DNA of 64,000 nucleotides. It comes from Acidimicrobiia bacterium (GTDB lineage: Bacteria > Actinomycetota > Acidimicrobiia > Acidimicrobiales > Acidimicrobilacustridaceae). Positions 7,815 through 16,761 of the stretch are shown piece by piece. The notes beneath the pieces were generated by a model. It made no database searches and was not told the origin of the DNA. It saw only the letters and a program-made list of their open reading frames with translations. The stretch is taken from positions 62,001 through 126,000 of the forward strand of contig JAFIEP010000052.1 of the NCBI GenBank assembly GCA_020832495.1, read 5' to 3'. The translations under genes and the position numbers were made by a program. Position 1 is the stretch's first letter; every line of letters starts with the position of its first letter.

Positions 7815-8777
7815 ATGACCATCACCGAGTCGTCCCCCGCCACGGCGCCGTCGATCCCGGATGTTGAGCCTGGGTCGACCGCCGCTGATCGCTCCCGACC
7901 GACCGTTCCCCTCGCTGATCGAGCACGTCGACTGGTGGCCGCTTCCGAACGCGCCTCGTTCGATCCGTTCACCGAGATCGACTGGTCGCAGCCCATCACC
8001 GACGAGCAGTACCACCTGCCGCCGGAGATCCTGCCGCTGTACGGCACGTCGCAGTGGGAGGCGATGGACGAGGCCGAGCGCCGGACCTACAGCCGTCACG
8101 AGTGCGCTGCGCTGTGCGCTGCAGGCATCTACTTCGAGAACATCCTCATGCGGTTGGTCCTCGAACACCTGGCGGTCATGGGCGCCGATGATCCCTCTCA
8201 TCGGTACCTGCTGGTCGAGACGGCGGACGAGTGCCGGCACTCGGCCATGTTCGGCGAGTACATCCGCCGGGCAGGCACACCGTCGTACCAGCCGGGCCTG
8301 CACCTGCAGCTCGGCCGGTCGCTGATGCTTGCCGTGGCCGGGCGGGCCGAGGGCTACGTGGCCATCCTGGCAGCCGAAGAGCTGCTCGACATCTGCAACC
8401 GGGCCACCATGTCCGACGAGCGGGTGAGTCCCCTCAGCCGGGCCATTGCCAAGATCCACGTCATGGAGGAGGCCCGCCACATGTCCTACGCCCGGGCCTG
8501 GCTCACCGAGAACTGGTCGACCGTCGGGCGTCTGGACCGCCTGCGTGCATCCACCGATGCTCCCTTCATCGTGGCAGGCGTCGTGGACGCCATGGTGAAC
8601 CCTGCGGTGTACCGCCACCTCGACATCGCTGGAGGGTGGCGGGCCGCACGCTTCGGCCCCTGGCGGGAGCGGGTCACCACCGATCTCGAGCGGCTGACCG
8701 ACTTCTTGTCCACCACCGGGGTGATCACCGGGGTGACCCGGCCGGTCTGGCAGGCGCTGGGGTTGGTCCGCGGGTGA
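7815..8777 (+). CDS. AurF-family diiron oxygenase
   Basis: A 320-residue non-haem diiron protein related to the p-aminobenzoate N-oxygenase AurF. The ferritin-like four-helix metal site is visible as successive carboxylate/His motifs: SRHECAALCAAGIYFEN, VETADECRHSAMFGEYI, AAEELLDI and KIHVMEEARHMSYA. Members oxidise amines or other substrates with O2; the substrate here cannot be read from sequence. ATG at 7815 is preferred. An upstream in-frame start (7776) would place the promoter/operator inside the gene. It stands alone behind a strong, operator-covered promoter and is followed by a MerR regulator gene 10 bp later, suggesting inducible expression in response to a small molecule. Confidence 0.88.
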   Translation: MTITESSPATAPSIPDVEPGSTAADRSRPTVPLADRARRLVAASERASFDPFTEIDWSQPITDEQYHLPPEILPLYGTSQWEAMDEAERRTYSRHECAALCAAGIYFENILMRLVLEHLAVMGADDPSHRYLLVETADECRHSAMFGEYIRRAGTPSYQPGLHLQLGRSLMLAVAGRAEGYVAILAAEELLDICNRATMSDERVSPLSRAIAKIHVMEEARHMSYARAWLTENWSTVGRLDRLRASTDAPFIVAGVVDAMVNPAVYRHLDIAGGWRAARFGPWRERVTTDLERLTDFLSTTGVITGVTRPVWQALGLVRG

Positions 8778-8781
8778 CAAT
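8776..8781 (+). promoter_or_regulatory. -10-like box GACAAT before the MerR gene
   Basis: GACAAT overlaps the stop codon of the oxygenase gene and begins 12 nt before the ATG at 8788. This would allow independent leaderless transcription of the regulator. Confidence 0.35.
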
Positions 8782-8787
8782 GGGGTG

Positions 8788-9810
8788 ATGGACGACATCC
8801 CGAAGCCCAGGTCACGGTCGGGCGCATCGCGCAGCCGAGGCACCAGCCACGGTGCCGCCGCTCCGGGTCGTTCCCGCTCGCCTCGCCGCAGCGGCGGCAC
8901 GGGCCAGTCGGCCTCCCGATCGACCGGTGCCGCCGACGGTGCCGTCGCCGCGCCCTCCGGTGAGGGTTCCTCGGCAGCCATGTCGCCAGCCACATCGGTT
9001 GCCTCGACGGCCGACACCGCTGAAGGGTCAGTCGACGGGCAGACCCCGCCGACAACGGAGGAACCGACGCCGACGTACACGATCGACGAGCTGGCTGCCA
9101 CGACCGGCGTGCCCAGCCGGACGATCCGCTACTACCAGTCGAAGGGCACGTTGCCCGCCCCGGAACGGCAGGGCCGGGTGGCCGTGTACGGGCCCGAGCA
9201 CGAGCGTCGGCTGGAACTGATCGCTGAGCTGCAGCGCAGGGGACTTCGCCTCGACGCCATCCGCGACGTCATCGACGAGATGGAACAGGGCCGCGACTCG
9301 CTCAACGAATGGTTGGGGGTGGGGGACCACCTCCAGGCGGCCTGGACCGACGACCGACCCACGGTCCTCGAAGAAGATGAGCTGCAGCGCCGCACTGCAG
9401 CGGCGCGACCGTTGTTCCTCAACGAGGCGGTGCGCCTCGGCATCGTTCGGCGCCAGGGGGACACGCATCCGCCCTCCTACCTGGTCCCCAGCCCCCGCAT
9501 GTTGGAGCTGGCGGTTCGGCTCGACCTGGCGGGCATCGACCTTGAGACGGCCATGGGGGCCGAGGCCATCGTGCGCAAGCGGATGGCCAAGGCAGCCGAC
9601 GAGCTGGTCGAGTGGTTCACCGGCCACATCGGCCAGGGCTTCGGCGGTCCTGGCGATGCCGGGAGTGTCTCGCGCTCGGTCGACGCGCTCCGGCCGACCG
9701 GTGTGGAGGCCGTGCAGCTCATCTTCGCCCAAGAGATGCAGCGGGCCCTCCGTCGTTTCGTCGAGAGTGGGCGGGTCATGGAGAACCCCAAGCGCAACCG
9801 TCGGTCCTGA
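8788..9810 (+). CDS. MerR-family transcriptional regulator with long disordered N-terminus
   Basis: A 340-residue regulator. The first ~95 residues are low-complexity (Ser, Arg, Pro, Ala). A MerR winged helix follows, YTIDELAATTGVPSRTIRYY then GRVAVYGPEHERRLELI, with a coiled-coil dimerisation helix near GLRLDAIRDVIDEMEQG. The ~170-residue C-terminal region is larger than a metal-binding loop and may be a ligand-sensing domain; no Cys cluster is present, so metal sensing is unlikely. It lies 10 bp after the AurF-like gene, and the dyads upstream of that gene are the likely operator if the pair is a regulatory unit (inference). Confidence 0.85.
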   Translation: MDDIPKPRSRSGASRSRGTSHGAAAPGRSRSPRRSGGTGQSASRSTGAADGAVAAPSGEGSSAAMSPATSVASTADTAEGSVDGQTPPTTEEPTPTYTIDELAATTGVPSRTIRYYQSKGTLPAPERQGRVAVYGPEHERRLELIAELQRRGLRLDAIRDVIDEMEQGRDSLNEWLGVGDHLQAAWTDDRPTVLEEDELQRRTAAARPLFLNEAVRLGIVRRQGDTHPPSYLVPSPRMLELAVRLDLAGIDLETAMGAEAIVRKRMAKAADELVEWFTGHIGQGFGGPGDAGSVSRSVDALRPTGVEAVQLIFAQEMQRALRRFVESGRVMENPKRNRRS

Positions 9811-9882
9811 CCGCCGCCGCTATCGTCCCCTCACCGACGACCGCTCCGCCCGGTTCGGTCACAGCGCCTTGCAGGAGACCCA

Positions 9883-10557
9883 ATGAGCGACGACGCCCCC
9901 ACCGAGCCGAAGGCCTTCTTCCTGAGCAACGAGTTGGCCGACTACGTAGCGGCACACAGCCGAGGAGTCGACCCGGTGTTGGCCGAACTGGTCGAGCAGA
10001 CGAACGCGCTCGGCGAGGTGGCGCGTATGCAGGTGGCGCCCGACCAGGGCGCCTTTCTGACCGTGCTCACCCGGGCGCTGGGGACGACCCTGGCGGTGGA
10101 GGTGGGAACATTCACCGGCTACTCGTCGATCTGCATCGCCCGAGGGATGGCCGAGGGGGCTCGACTCATCGCCTGTGACCTCTCCGACGAGTGGACCACG
10201 ATCGCTCGCCGAGCGTGGCTCGATGCCGGGGTGGCCGACCGGATCGAGCTGCGACTCGGTCCGGCGCTCGACACCTTGCGCCGACTACCGACCGAGCCGG
10301 TCATCGACCTGGCCTTCATCGACGCCGACAAGGGCGGCTACCTCGACTACTACGAGGAACTGCTCCCGCGGCTCCGCCCGGGTGGGGTTCTCCTGGCCGA
10401 CAACGTGCTGTGGAGTGGCCGGGTGGTGGACGATGCGGCCGATGACGCCGACACCGTTGCCTTGCGCGCCTTCAACGACCATGTAGCCCGCGACGATCGT
10501 GTGGACGCAGTGCTCCTCACGATCGCCGATGGCCTCACCATGGCAACGAAGCGCTGA
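9883..10557 (+). CDS. Class I SAM-dependent O-methyltransferase (family 3, CCoAOMT-like)
   Basis: A 224-residue cytosolic methyltransferase of the catechol/caffeoyl-CoA O-methyltransferase family (Methyltransf_3). The SAM site is seen in AVEVGTFTGYSSICIARGM, then CDLSDEWTTIARRAW, with the metal-binding and catalytic segment LAFIDADKGGYLDYYE and the following PGGVLLADNVLWSGRVVD. Divalent-metal-dependent methylation of a catechol-like hydroxyl is the family activity; the true substrate is unknown. ATG at 9883 is preceded by AGGAG at about 9 nt. It stands alone, convergent with the small gene at 10609-10842. Confidence 0.9.
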   Translation: MSDDAPTEPKAFFLSNELADYVAAHSRGVDPVLAELVEQTNALGEVARMQVAPDQGAFLTVLTRALGTTLAVEVGTFTGYSSICIARGMAEGARLIACDLSDEWTTIARRAWLDAGVADRIELRLGPALDTLRRLPTEPVIDLAFIDADKGGYLDYYEELLPRLRPGGVLLADNVLWSGRVVDDAADDADTVALRAFNDHVARDDRVDAVLLTIADGLTMATKR

Positions 10558-10558
10558 G

Positions 10559-10597
10559 GGCCAGCCCGCCGGGTCGACGAACTGGCCCGCGCTGGCC
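10559..10597. terminator. Possible bidirectional terminator hairpin
   Basis: GGCCAGC (10559-10565) pairs with GCTGGCC (10591-10597), with a nested alternative CTGGCC at 10582-10587. It lies exactly between two convergent stop codons. No T-tract is present, as is common in high-GC genomes. Confidence 0.3.
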
Positions 10598-10608
10598 TCG
10601 CCTGTTCG

Positions 10609-10842
10609 TCAGCTGGCGCGGCGCCGACGCCGGCGGGCGGCGTCGATCTTGCGGGCACTGTCCACCAAGGCCGTCTGGTCCTTGCGGATCTTGGCCTTCC
10701 CCGACACCACGTCGACCAGTTCGAGGCCGTACGCCTCGAGCAGTCCGGACACGGACACGCCTTGTTCGGCGGCGAACTCATGCCATGCTTCGTGAGCGTC
10801 TCCGCTCAGGTAGGCGTGGAGCGCTCGTCGTTCATCTGCCAT
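10609..10842 (-). CDS. Small basic-tailed hypothetical protein (77 aa)
   Basis: The product begins MADERRALHAYLSGDAHEAW and has helical, RHH-like periodicity (HEFAAEQGVSVSGLLEAYGL), ending in a cluster of seven arginines in IDAARRRRRRAS. The pattern resembles small nucleic-acid-binding proteins of actinobacteria, in which an Arg-rich tail contacts DNA, but I cannot assign a named family. ATG at 10842 is preferred to the ATG at 10863 because GGAGGGAG lies 5 nt upstream. The 187 bp on to the acetyltransferase gene at 11030 carry no other convincing gene. Confidence 0.6.
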   Translation of the reverse strand: MADERRALHAYLSGDAHEAWHEFAAEQGVSVSGLLEAYGLELVDVVSGKAKIRKDQTALVDSARKIDAARRRRRRAS

Positions 10843-11029
10843 GGAACTCCCTCCCTCGGGCACGACATCCCCATCCGGGGCCCGCCGCCGTGCTGTTGTC
10901 TGTCGCCCTTATCATCGTCCTGCCACATGCGAACGGAACCCCGTCGATGCACGTCGGGCAGCCCGCACCCGTTCGCAACCTTGAGCTTACCGAAGGTGCA
11001 GGTGAACCAGCCACATCGGAGAACGGATC

Positions 11030-11671
11030 TCAGACCGGTGTCGGATCTCGCCACATGCCCCACAGGGTCGGACCGTCGGGAAGGGTGATCTCCTCGGTCA
11101 CGGCGAAGCCGAAGCGCTCGTAGTAGGGGAGGTTCACCACGTTGGACGATTCAAGGTAGGCGCCCACCCCGTCGCGGTCGGCCAGGGCGAGCCCGGCGTG
11201 GATCAGCTTGCGGCCGGCTCCGGTTCCGCGGCGGGCGGGGTCGGTGCCGACGGTGGCCAGGTACCAGTGCGGCTCTCGCGGGTGGGCTCGCTCGACGCGA
11301 CCCATGCCCGACACCGCAGCTCGCCAGCGATTCGGTGGTACCGAACCGGCGCCCACCACCATTTCCCGTGCGGCGTCGAGGCCTCGGCTCCGCCACTGGC
11401 CGGGAGCGAACCAGAGCGCGCACCCGGCGCCGTCGTCGGCCACCAGGGAACGGCCGCAACGGCGAGCGTGGACGACTTCCCAGGAGAACAGGCGTCGGGC
11501 GCGGTGTGCTCGAGACGTGGGCTGAGGGAGCAGCCAGGACATGAAGGGGTCGTCGTGGAATGCTGCAGCGAGCAACCCCGCCGCCCACACCTCGGCGTTC
11601 GGTGCCAGGTCCACCACACCGTCGAGTGCGGCGTCGTCATCCGGCCGGTTCGCTCTCCGTTCGCTGGTCAT
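11030..11671 (-). CDS. GNAT-family N-acetyltransferase
   Basis: A 213-residue acetyl-CoA-dependent acyltransferase. The GNAT fold is recognised from HWYLATVGTDPARRGTGAGRKLIHAGL (beta4 strand followed by the acetyl-CoA pyrophosphate loop, R-x-x-G-x-G) and the C-terminal AYLESSNVVNLPYYERFGF typical of the family. The acceptor is unknown. The ATG at 11671 overlaps the stop of the FGGY kinase gene as ATGA, so the two are co-translated; the frame extends far upstream of this but only antisense to the kinase. Pairing with a sugar kinase does not by itself reveal the substrate. Confidence 0.85.
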   Translation of the reverse strand: MTSERRANRPDDDAALDGVVDLAPNAEVWAAGLLAAAFHDDPFMSWLLPQPTSRAHRARRLFSWEVVHARRCGRSLVADDGAGCALWFAPGQWRSRGLDAAREMVVGAGSVPPNRWRAAVSGMGRVERAHPREPHWYLATVGTDPARRGTGAGRKLIHAGLALADRDGVGAYLESSNVVNLPYYERFGFAVTEEITLPDGPTLWGMWRDPTPV

Positions 11672-13302
11672 GAGTCGGCAGCGTGTGTCGTGAGCCGGCG
11701 ATGGATGCCGCGGTTCTTGCGGTAGATGGCAACCAGCGCGGCGAAGTGCTCGTCGTAGACCGCGCGGTGCGCTCGATCGGGTCGGTAGGTGTGGTTGATG
11801 GTCACGGCCCCCTCGACGTCGGGCCAGCGCAGGTGTCCCAGGGTGACCGCTGCGCTCAACGCCGCGCCACGCACGTTGGCCAGGACCGGATCTGCCACCT
11901 GGCGGATCGGCCGGTCGAGCACGTCGGCCATGATCTGGCACCACAGCTCCGACCGGGCGCCGCCGCCGACGAAGGTGACGTGCTCGAAACGGGTGCGGCT
12001 GAAGCGCTCGGCGGCCTCGAGCATCCAGCGGGCGTTGAGCGCCACTCCTTCGAAGGTGGCGCGTACCAGGTCGGCCCGCGTGGTGGTGAGGCCCAGGTGG
12101 TGCCAGCCAGCGCGGATGGTGTGGTCGTCGACCGGGGTGCGCTCGCCGTTCAGCCACGGGGTGAACACCACCCCGTTGCTCCCCGCCGGCACTCGGGCCG
12201 CCACCTCGTTGCAGCGTTCCAGCACATCGGGTGGCATCGGCGGGCCGAGGCCGTCGTCGGGGTACAGCACGTTCTCGGCCAGCCAGGTCAGGCACTTGCC
12301 GGCAGTGTCTTGTTCCGTGGCCACCCAGTAGCGACCCGGGACACCGGCGGGTAACGAGGTGATGTTGTTGCGCAGGTCGGTGCGCTTGGTGGGCGTGTGA
12401 CAGCTCAGCCACGACGACGTGCCGACGTAGAGGTGCGCGTCCAGGTCGCGGACCGTCCCCGCACCGATGGCGGCCGACGCAGTGTCACCGGTGGCGGTCA
12501 CCACCGACACGTCGGTCCCGAGCCCCAGTTCCTCGGCTGCCTCGGGGGTGAGCGTGCCCACCACGCTGCCCGTGGGAAGCAGGTCGGGCAGCTTGGTGGG
12601 GTCGACGTCGATCCACGACACGAGTTGTTCGTCCCAGCGGACCGCGCCGAGGTCCCGGTTGTCGGTGGCCCAGAAGCCCACGGCGGTGTCGAACGACGCC
12701 GACGCCCGACCACACAGCCGCAGGTTCAGGTAGTCGGGGACGTCGAGGAACACCTTGGTGGCGGCGTAGCGCTCGGGTTCGTTGTGGCGGATCCAGGCGA
12801 TGTGGCCGACCGGGTCCTTCCCGCTCAACGAAGGAACACCGCCGGTCAGCCGCAGCCAGGAGCGGAGCTTCACCGGGTCGTAGCCGGCGACGCTGGCCCG
12901 CCCGCCCAGACGTCCGCTCACCAACTGACGGACGTGAGGGGCGCCGCGGGCGTCCATCCAGATGAGGGCGTTCCCGAGGTGCTCACCGTGCTCGTCGACG
13001 GCCACCGTGCCCATCCACTGCGACGTCACGGCCACTGCCACCACCCGGTCGGCTGCCACCGCGTCGTCGGCGAGCACCTCTCGGGCCCCGTCGACGATGG
13101 CCTTCCACCACGCAGCAGGGTCCTGTTCCACGCCGTCGTCGGGGGTGAAGACGAGGTCACAGGTCCGAGTGGTGTGGGCCAGGACGACGCCGTCGGTGGT
13201 CACCACCGCCACCTTGGGTCCGCCCGTGCCCAGGTCCACGGCGAGTATGGACGGCGCCGGAGGTCGCTGAGGTGCGGCAGTGTCGGGGCTCAACGGCGTC
13301 AC
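11668..13302 (-). CDS. FGGY-family carbohydrate kinase
   Basis: A 544-residue ATP-dependent sugar kinase of the xylulokinase/glycerol-kinase superfamily. The N-terminal FGGY domain starts with the phosphate-1 motif ILAVDLGTGGPKVAVV, and VAVTSQWMGTVAVDEHG and LIWMDARG line the sugar site. The C-terminal domain has TATGDTASAAIGAG and the adenosine motif FVGGGARSELWCQIMADVLD. The substrate is probably a sugar or polyol not predictable from sequence. The start is GTG at 13302, facing the ligase gene at 13358 with only a 55-bp divergent gap, so shared regulation with that operon is possible. Confidence 0.9.
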   Translation of the reverse strand: MTPLSPDTAAPQRPPAPSILAVDLGTGGPKVAVVTTDGVVLAHTTRTCDLVFTPDDGVEQDPAAWWKAIVDGAREVLADDAVAADRVVAVAVTSQWMGTVAVDEHGEHLGNALIWMDARGAPHVRQLVSGRLGGRASVAGYDPVKLRSWLRLTGGVPSLSGKDPVGHIAWIRHNEPERYAATKVFLDVPDYLNLRLCGRASASFDTAVGFWATDNRDLGAVRWDEQLVSWIDVDPTKLPDLLPTGSVVGTLTPEAAEELGLGTDVSVVTATGDTASAAIGAGTVRDLDAHLYVGTSSWLSCHTPTKRTDLRNNITSLPAGVPGRYWVATEQDTAGKCLTWLAENVLYPDDGLGPPMPPDVLERCNEVAARVPAGSNGVVFTPWLNGERTPVDDHTIRAGWHHLGLTTTRADLVRATFEGVALNARWMLEAAERFSRTRFEHVTFVGGGARSELWCQIMADVLDRPIRQVADPVLANVRGAALSAAVTLGHLRWPDVEGAVTINHTYRPDRAHRAVYDEHFAALVAIYRKNRGIHRRLTTHAADS

Positions 13303-13357
13303 CTTCCGTTCGGGGACCTCGCGACACTATCGGCCCGGTTGCCTACACTCGCTCGAC

Positions 13358-14728
13358 GTGAGCGACTCCAGCGATGCCACCCGAGCCCTCGTCGACGAAC
13401 TGCACGGCGACCCGGCCGACTACGTGAAGGTGGCCATCGTCGACATCGACGGTGTGCTCCGGGGCAAGTACCTCGACAAGGCCAAGTTCGTCAGCGCGCT
13501 GGCCGACGGGTTCGGCTTCTGCGACGTGGTGTTCGGGTGGGATTCCGCCGACGAGTGCTACGACAACGGCAGCTACACGGGCTGGCAGAGCGGCTATCCC
13601 GACGGCACGGTTCGGATCGATCCGACCACTCACCGCCGGGTGCCGTGGGAGGGCGGCCGGCACTTCTTCCTGTGCGACTACGTGGGCTCCGATCCGGCCA
13701 CGGTGGTGTGCCCCCGGCGGTTGTTGCAGCGGACCATCGATCGGGCGGCGTCGGCGGGCTACCGCTCGTTCCAGGGCATGGAGTTCGAGTGGTTCAACTT
13801 CCGCGAGAGCCCCCAGACCCTTCACGACAAGGACTTCCGCCATCTCGAGCCGCTGTCACCCGGCATGTTCGGCTACTCGGTGTTGCGCCAGACCCACGGC
13901 CAGGACTTCTTCGGGGCGCTGCTCAGCGACCTGCGGGCGTTCGACGTGCCGCTCGAGGGACTCCACACCGAGACCGGTCCTGGGGTCTACGAGGCGGCGC
14001 TCATCTACAGCGAGGCGCTCGAGGCCGCTGATCGGGCCGAACTGTTCAAGTCGGGCGCCAAGGAGATCGGCCACCGCTTCGGCATCCTCCCCACCTTCAT
14101 GGCCCGGTGGAACACCGACCTCCCGGGCTGTTCGGGCCATGTGCACCAGAGCCTGCGGGCGCTCGAGGGGGAGGCCAACCTGTTCCACGACCCCGAGGCT
14201 TCCGACGGCATGAGCAGCCTGTTCCGGTCGTACCTGGCCGGCATATTGGAGCTCCTCCCCGAAATGCTCGTGTTGTTCGCCCCGACGGTGAACTCCTACA
14301 AGCGGCTGGTCGACGGGTTCTGGGCCCCCACCCGACCCACGTGGGGCATCGACAACCGGACGGTGGCCTGCCGGGTCATCCCCGGCGGACCGAAGGCCAC
14401 CCGCCTCGAGTTGCGGGTACCCGGTGCCGACGTCAACCCCTACCTGGCGGTGGCCGGCGGGCTGGCGGCGGGGCTGTGGGGTGTCGAGCAGGGACTCGAG
14501 CTCGACCGTCCGCCCACGCAAGGGAGCGGCTACGCCGACGAGTCGGTGGCGCGGCTGCCGCGCACGCTCATCGAAGCCACCCGCCTTTTTGCCGACTCCG
14601 AGCGGGTCCGTGGCCTGCTGGGCGACGACTTCGTCGACCATTTCGCCGCCACCCGCGAATGGGAGTGGCGCCAGTTCGTCGATTCCGTCACCGACTGGGA
14701 GCTCCGCCGCTACCTCGAGATCATCTGA
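13358..14728 (+). CDS. Glutamine-synthetase-family gamma-glutamyl-amine ligase
   Basis: A 456-residue GS-fold enzyme of the PuuA/GlnA3/GlnA4 group, which joins glutamate to an amine with ATP. Motifs: MEFEWFNF and HTETGPGVYEAAL (metal/glutamate site), FMARWNTDLPGCSGHVHQSL (ATP/His loop), NSYKRLVDGFWAPTRPTWG and LELRVPGADVNPYLA. No adenylylation-type C-terminus is apparent. The start is GTG at 13358; a TACACT box lies 14 nt upstream. The three downstream genes complete an oxidation-and-hydrolysis pathway. Because one is an iron alcohol dehydrogenase, an amino alcohol such as ethanolamine (as for GlnA4 of Streptomyces) fits better than a simple diamine; this is inference. Confidence 0.88.
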   Translation: MSDSSDATRALVDELHGDPADYVKVAIVDIDGVLRGKYLDKAKFVSALADGFGFCDVVFGWDSADECYDNGSYTGWQSGYPDGTVRIDPTTHRRVPWEGGRHFFLCDYVGSDPATVVCPRRLLQRTIDRAASAGYRSFQGMEFEWFNFRESPQTLHDKDFRHLEPLSPGMFGYSVLRQTHGQDFFGALLSDLRAFDVPLEGLHTETGPGVYEAALIYSEALEAADRAELFKSGAKEIGHRFGILPTFMARWNTDLPGCSGHVHQSLRALEGEANLFHDPEASDGMSSLFRSYLAGILELLPEMLVLFAPTVNSYKRLVDGFWAPTRPTWGIDNRTVACRVIPGGPKATRLELRVPGADVNPYLAVAGGLAAGLWGVEQGLELDRPPTQGSGYADESVARLPRTLIEATRLFADSERVRGLLGDDFVDHFAATREWEWRQFVDSVTDWELRRYLEII

Positions 14729-14773
14729 CCGCCCCGCTCGTCCTACCTCGCCCGCCATCACCCCGGAGACACC

Positions 14774-15919
14774 GTGAGCATCGACACCTTCAGCTTCCCG
14801 ACCACCATTCGCTTCGGCGTGGGTGCTCGTGACCTGCTGCCCGCCGAGCTGGCCGCTTCGGGGGTGTGTCGACCGTTGGTGGTGACCGACAAGGGCGTGT
14901 CGGGGCTGCCGTTCTGCGGCGAGATCCTGGCGCTCGCCGGATCGGGTGGCAACGACGCCGCGCTGTTCGACGGGGTGTGGGGCAACCCCGTGGCCAGCCA
15001 GGTGGCAGCGGGGGTGGAGGCCTACCGTGCCCACGACGCCGACGGTGTGGTGGGACTCGGCGGCGGGGCCGCGCTGGACGTGGCCAAGGCCGTGGCGCTG
15101 ATGGCCACCCATCCTGGCGAGCTGTTCGACTACGAGGACGAGAAGCCGGGTGGTTCGGTGGTGACCGACGCCGTCTGCCCGATCGTGGCCGTCCCCACCA
15201 CGGCGGGCACCGGCAGCGAGGTCGGTCGGGCTGCCGTCATCTCCGAGGACGACACCCACGTCAAGCGCATCATCTTCGGCCCGGCCCTGTTGGCCCGGGT
15301 GGTGCTGGCCGATCCGCAGCTCACCGTCGACCTGCCGGGCCCGATCACGGCCGCCACCGGTATGGACGCGCTGACCCACAACGTGGAGGCGTACCTGGCG
15401 CGCCACTATCACCCGATCTGCGACGGCATCGCCCTCGAGGGCATCCGCCAGGTGGCTACGCATCTCGAGCGGGCCGTGGCCGAGCCGGGCGACCTCGACG
15501 CCCGCGGCGGCATGCTCATGGCCTCGATGATGGGCGCCATTGCCTTCCAGAAGGGCTTGGGCCTCGTGCACTCGTGTGCCCACGCCCTCGGTACCGTGGC
15601 CGATGTGCACCACGGTCTGGCCAACGGGGTGATGATCGACCTGGCGCTGCCGTTCAACGTGGAGGCCGTGCCCGAACGGTTCGAACACATGGCCACCGCC
15701 GCCGCCATCTCCGACGTCAGCCCGGCGGGCTTCCTCGGTTGGCTGGCCGACCTGAAGGCGGCGGTGGGCATTCCCCGCGCGCTCGTCGACCTGGGCATCG
15801 ATCCGGACCTGCAACCCGAGTTGGTGCGGGTGGCGGCCAACGACGCCTGTCACCCGAACAACCCGCGGCCGGTGACGGCAGCCGATTTCGATGCCATCTT
15901 CACCAAGGCCTTCGCATGA
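14774..15919 (+). CDS. Iron-containing (group III) alcohol dehydrogenase
   Basis: A 381-residue NAD(P)-dependent dehydrogenase. The dinucleotide site is GVVGLGGGAALDVAKAVAL, and the conserved VPTTAGTGSEV precedes the iron site. The metal ligands are the Asp and His of ATGMDALTHNVEAYL plus the His residues of GLVHSCAHALG and DVHHGLANGVM. The C-terminal motif NDACHPNNPRPV is typical of the family. It probably oxidises the free hydroxyl of a gamma-glutamylated amino alcohol to an aldehyde for the downstream aldehyde dehydrogenase (inference from context). GTG at 14774 follows a GGAG. Its stop overlaps the next gene as ATGA. Confidence 0.92.
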   Translation: MSIDTFSFPTTIRFGVGARDLLPAELAASGVCRPLVVTDKGVSGLPFCGEILALAGSGGNDAALFDGVWGNPVASQVAAGVEAYRAHDADGVVGLGGGAALDVAKAVALMATHPGELFDYEDEKPGGSVVTDAVCPIVAVPTTAGTGSEVGRAAVISEDDTHVKRIIFGPALLARVVLADPQLTVDLPGPITAATGMDALTHNVEAYLARHYHPICDGIALEGIRQVATHLERAVAEPGDLDARGGMLMASMMGAIAFQKGLGLVHSCAHALGTVADVHHGLANGVMIDLALPFNVEAVPERFEHMATAAAISDVSPAGFLGWLADLKAAVGIPRALVDLGIDPDLQPELVRVAANDACHPNNPRPVTAADFDAIFTKAFA

Positions 15920-16710
15920 GCGACGCTTCGGCCGACCGGCCGCTGCGTATCGGTGTGTCGGCAAACTTCTTTCCACCCGACCCGCAGCGCATGATCTACC
16001 CCCACAGTCGACTGCTCTACGCCGATGAGGCCATGGCGAACTGGTTCGCCTCGAGCGGAGCGGTGGTCTACGTGCTCCCCACCAGCGGGAGCGATCCCCG
16101 GCGGTTGGCCGACTACGTGGCCGACCTCGACGGGCTGGGGGTCACCGGTGGTGCCGACGTGTGTCCCCGCAGCTACGGCGAGGAGCCACTCCGACCCGAG
16201 TGGGAGGGCCAAGCCGAGCGCGACGCGTACGAGATCGAACTGGTGCAGCGCTTCCTCGAGGCGGGCAAGCCGGTGCTCGGCGTGTGTCGCGGCGAACAGA
16301 TCCTCAACGTGGCCCTCGGCGGCACGCTGTACCAGGACATCAGCACGCAGGTGGACACCACCCGGGTGCACCGGTCCCAGGAGCTCTACCACCGCAACCT
16401 CCACGAGGTGGACCTGGTGGCCGGGTCGGGCCTGGCCGGGCTCTATCCCGGGGTGGCCACCGCCACGGTGAATTCCATCCACCACCAAGGGGTGAAGGAC
16501 GTTGCCCCCGGTGTGGTGGTGGAGGCCCGTTCCAGCGACGACGGCGTGGTGGAAGCCATCCGCCTCGAGGGATCAGGGGTGGGCACCGGCACCTATGCCG
16601 TGGGGGTGCAGTGGCATCCGGAGTTCTTCCACCTCGTCGACGACGTGCCACTGCTCGACACCGCTCCGCTCCGCGACGAGTTCTACGCGGCGGCTGCGGC
16701 CGCCCGTTGA
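15916..16710 (+). CDS. Class I glutamine-amidotransferase-like gamma-glutamyl hydrolase (PuuD type)
   Basis: A 264-residue peptidase C26 hydrolase. The nucleophile Cys lies in VLGVCRGEQILNVALGG, the catalytic His in VGVQWHPEF, and a C26 oxyanion segment is seen in LGVTGGADVCPRSYGEEP. Members cleave the gamma-glutamyl bond, for example gamma-glutamyl-GABA in the Puu pathway, releasing glutamate and the oxidised amine. In this operon the expected final reaction is release of an amino acid from its gamma-glutamyl form. The ATG overlaps the dehydrogenase stop by 4 nt, so the two genes are translationally coupled. Confidence 0.9.
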   Translation: MSDASADRPLRIGVSANFFPPDPQRMIYPHSRLLYADEAMANWFASSGAVVYVLPTSGSDPRRLADYVADLDGLGVTGGADVCPRSYGEEPLRPEWEGQAERDAYEIELVQRFLEAGKPVLGVCRGEQILNVALGGTLYQDISTQVDTTRVHRSQELYHRNLHEVDLVAGSGLAGLYPGVATATVNSIHHQGVKDVAPGVVVEARSSDDGVVEAIRLEGSGVGTGTYAVGVQWHPEFFHLVDDVPLLDTAPLRDEFYAAAAAAR

Positions 16711-16761
16711 CATGGCCCGCAGCGGCCTGATGTGTCCGGTGACCGACCGAGGAGACCACCC

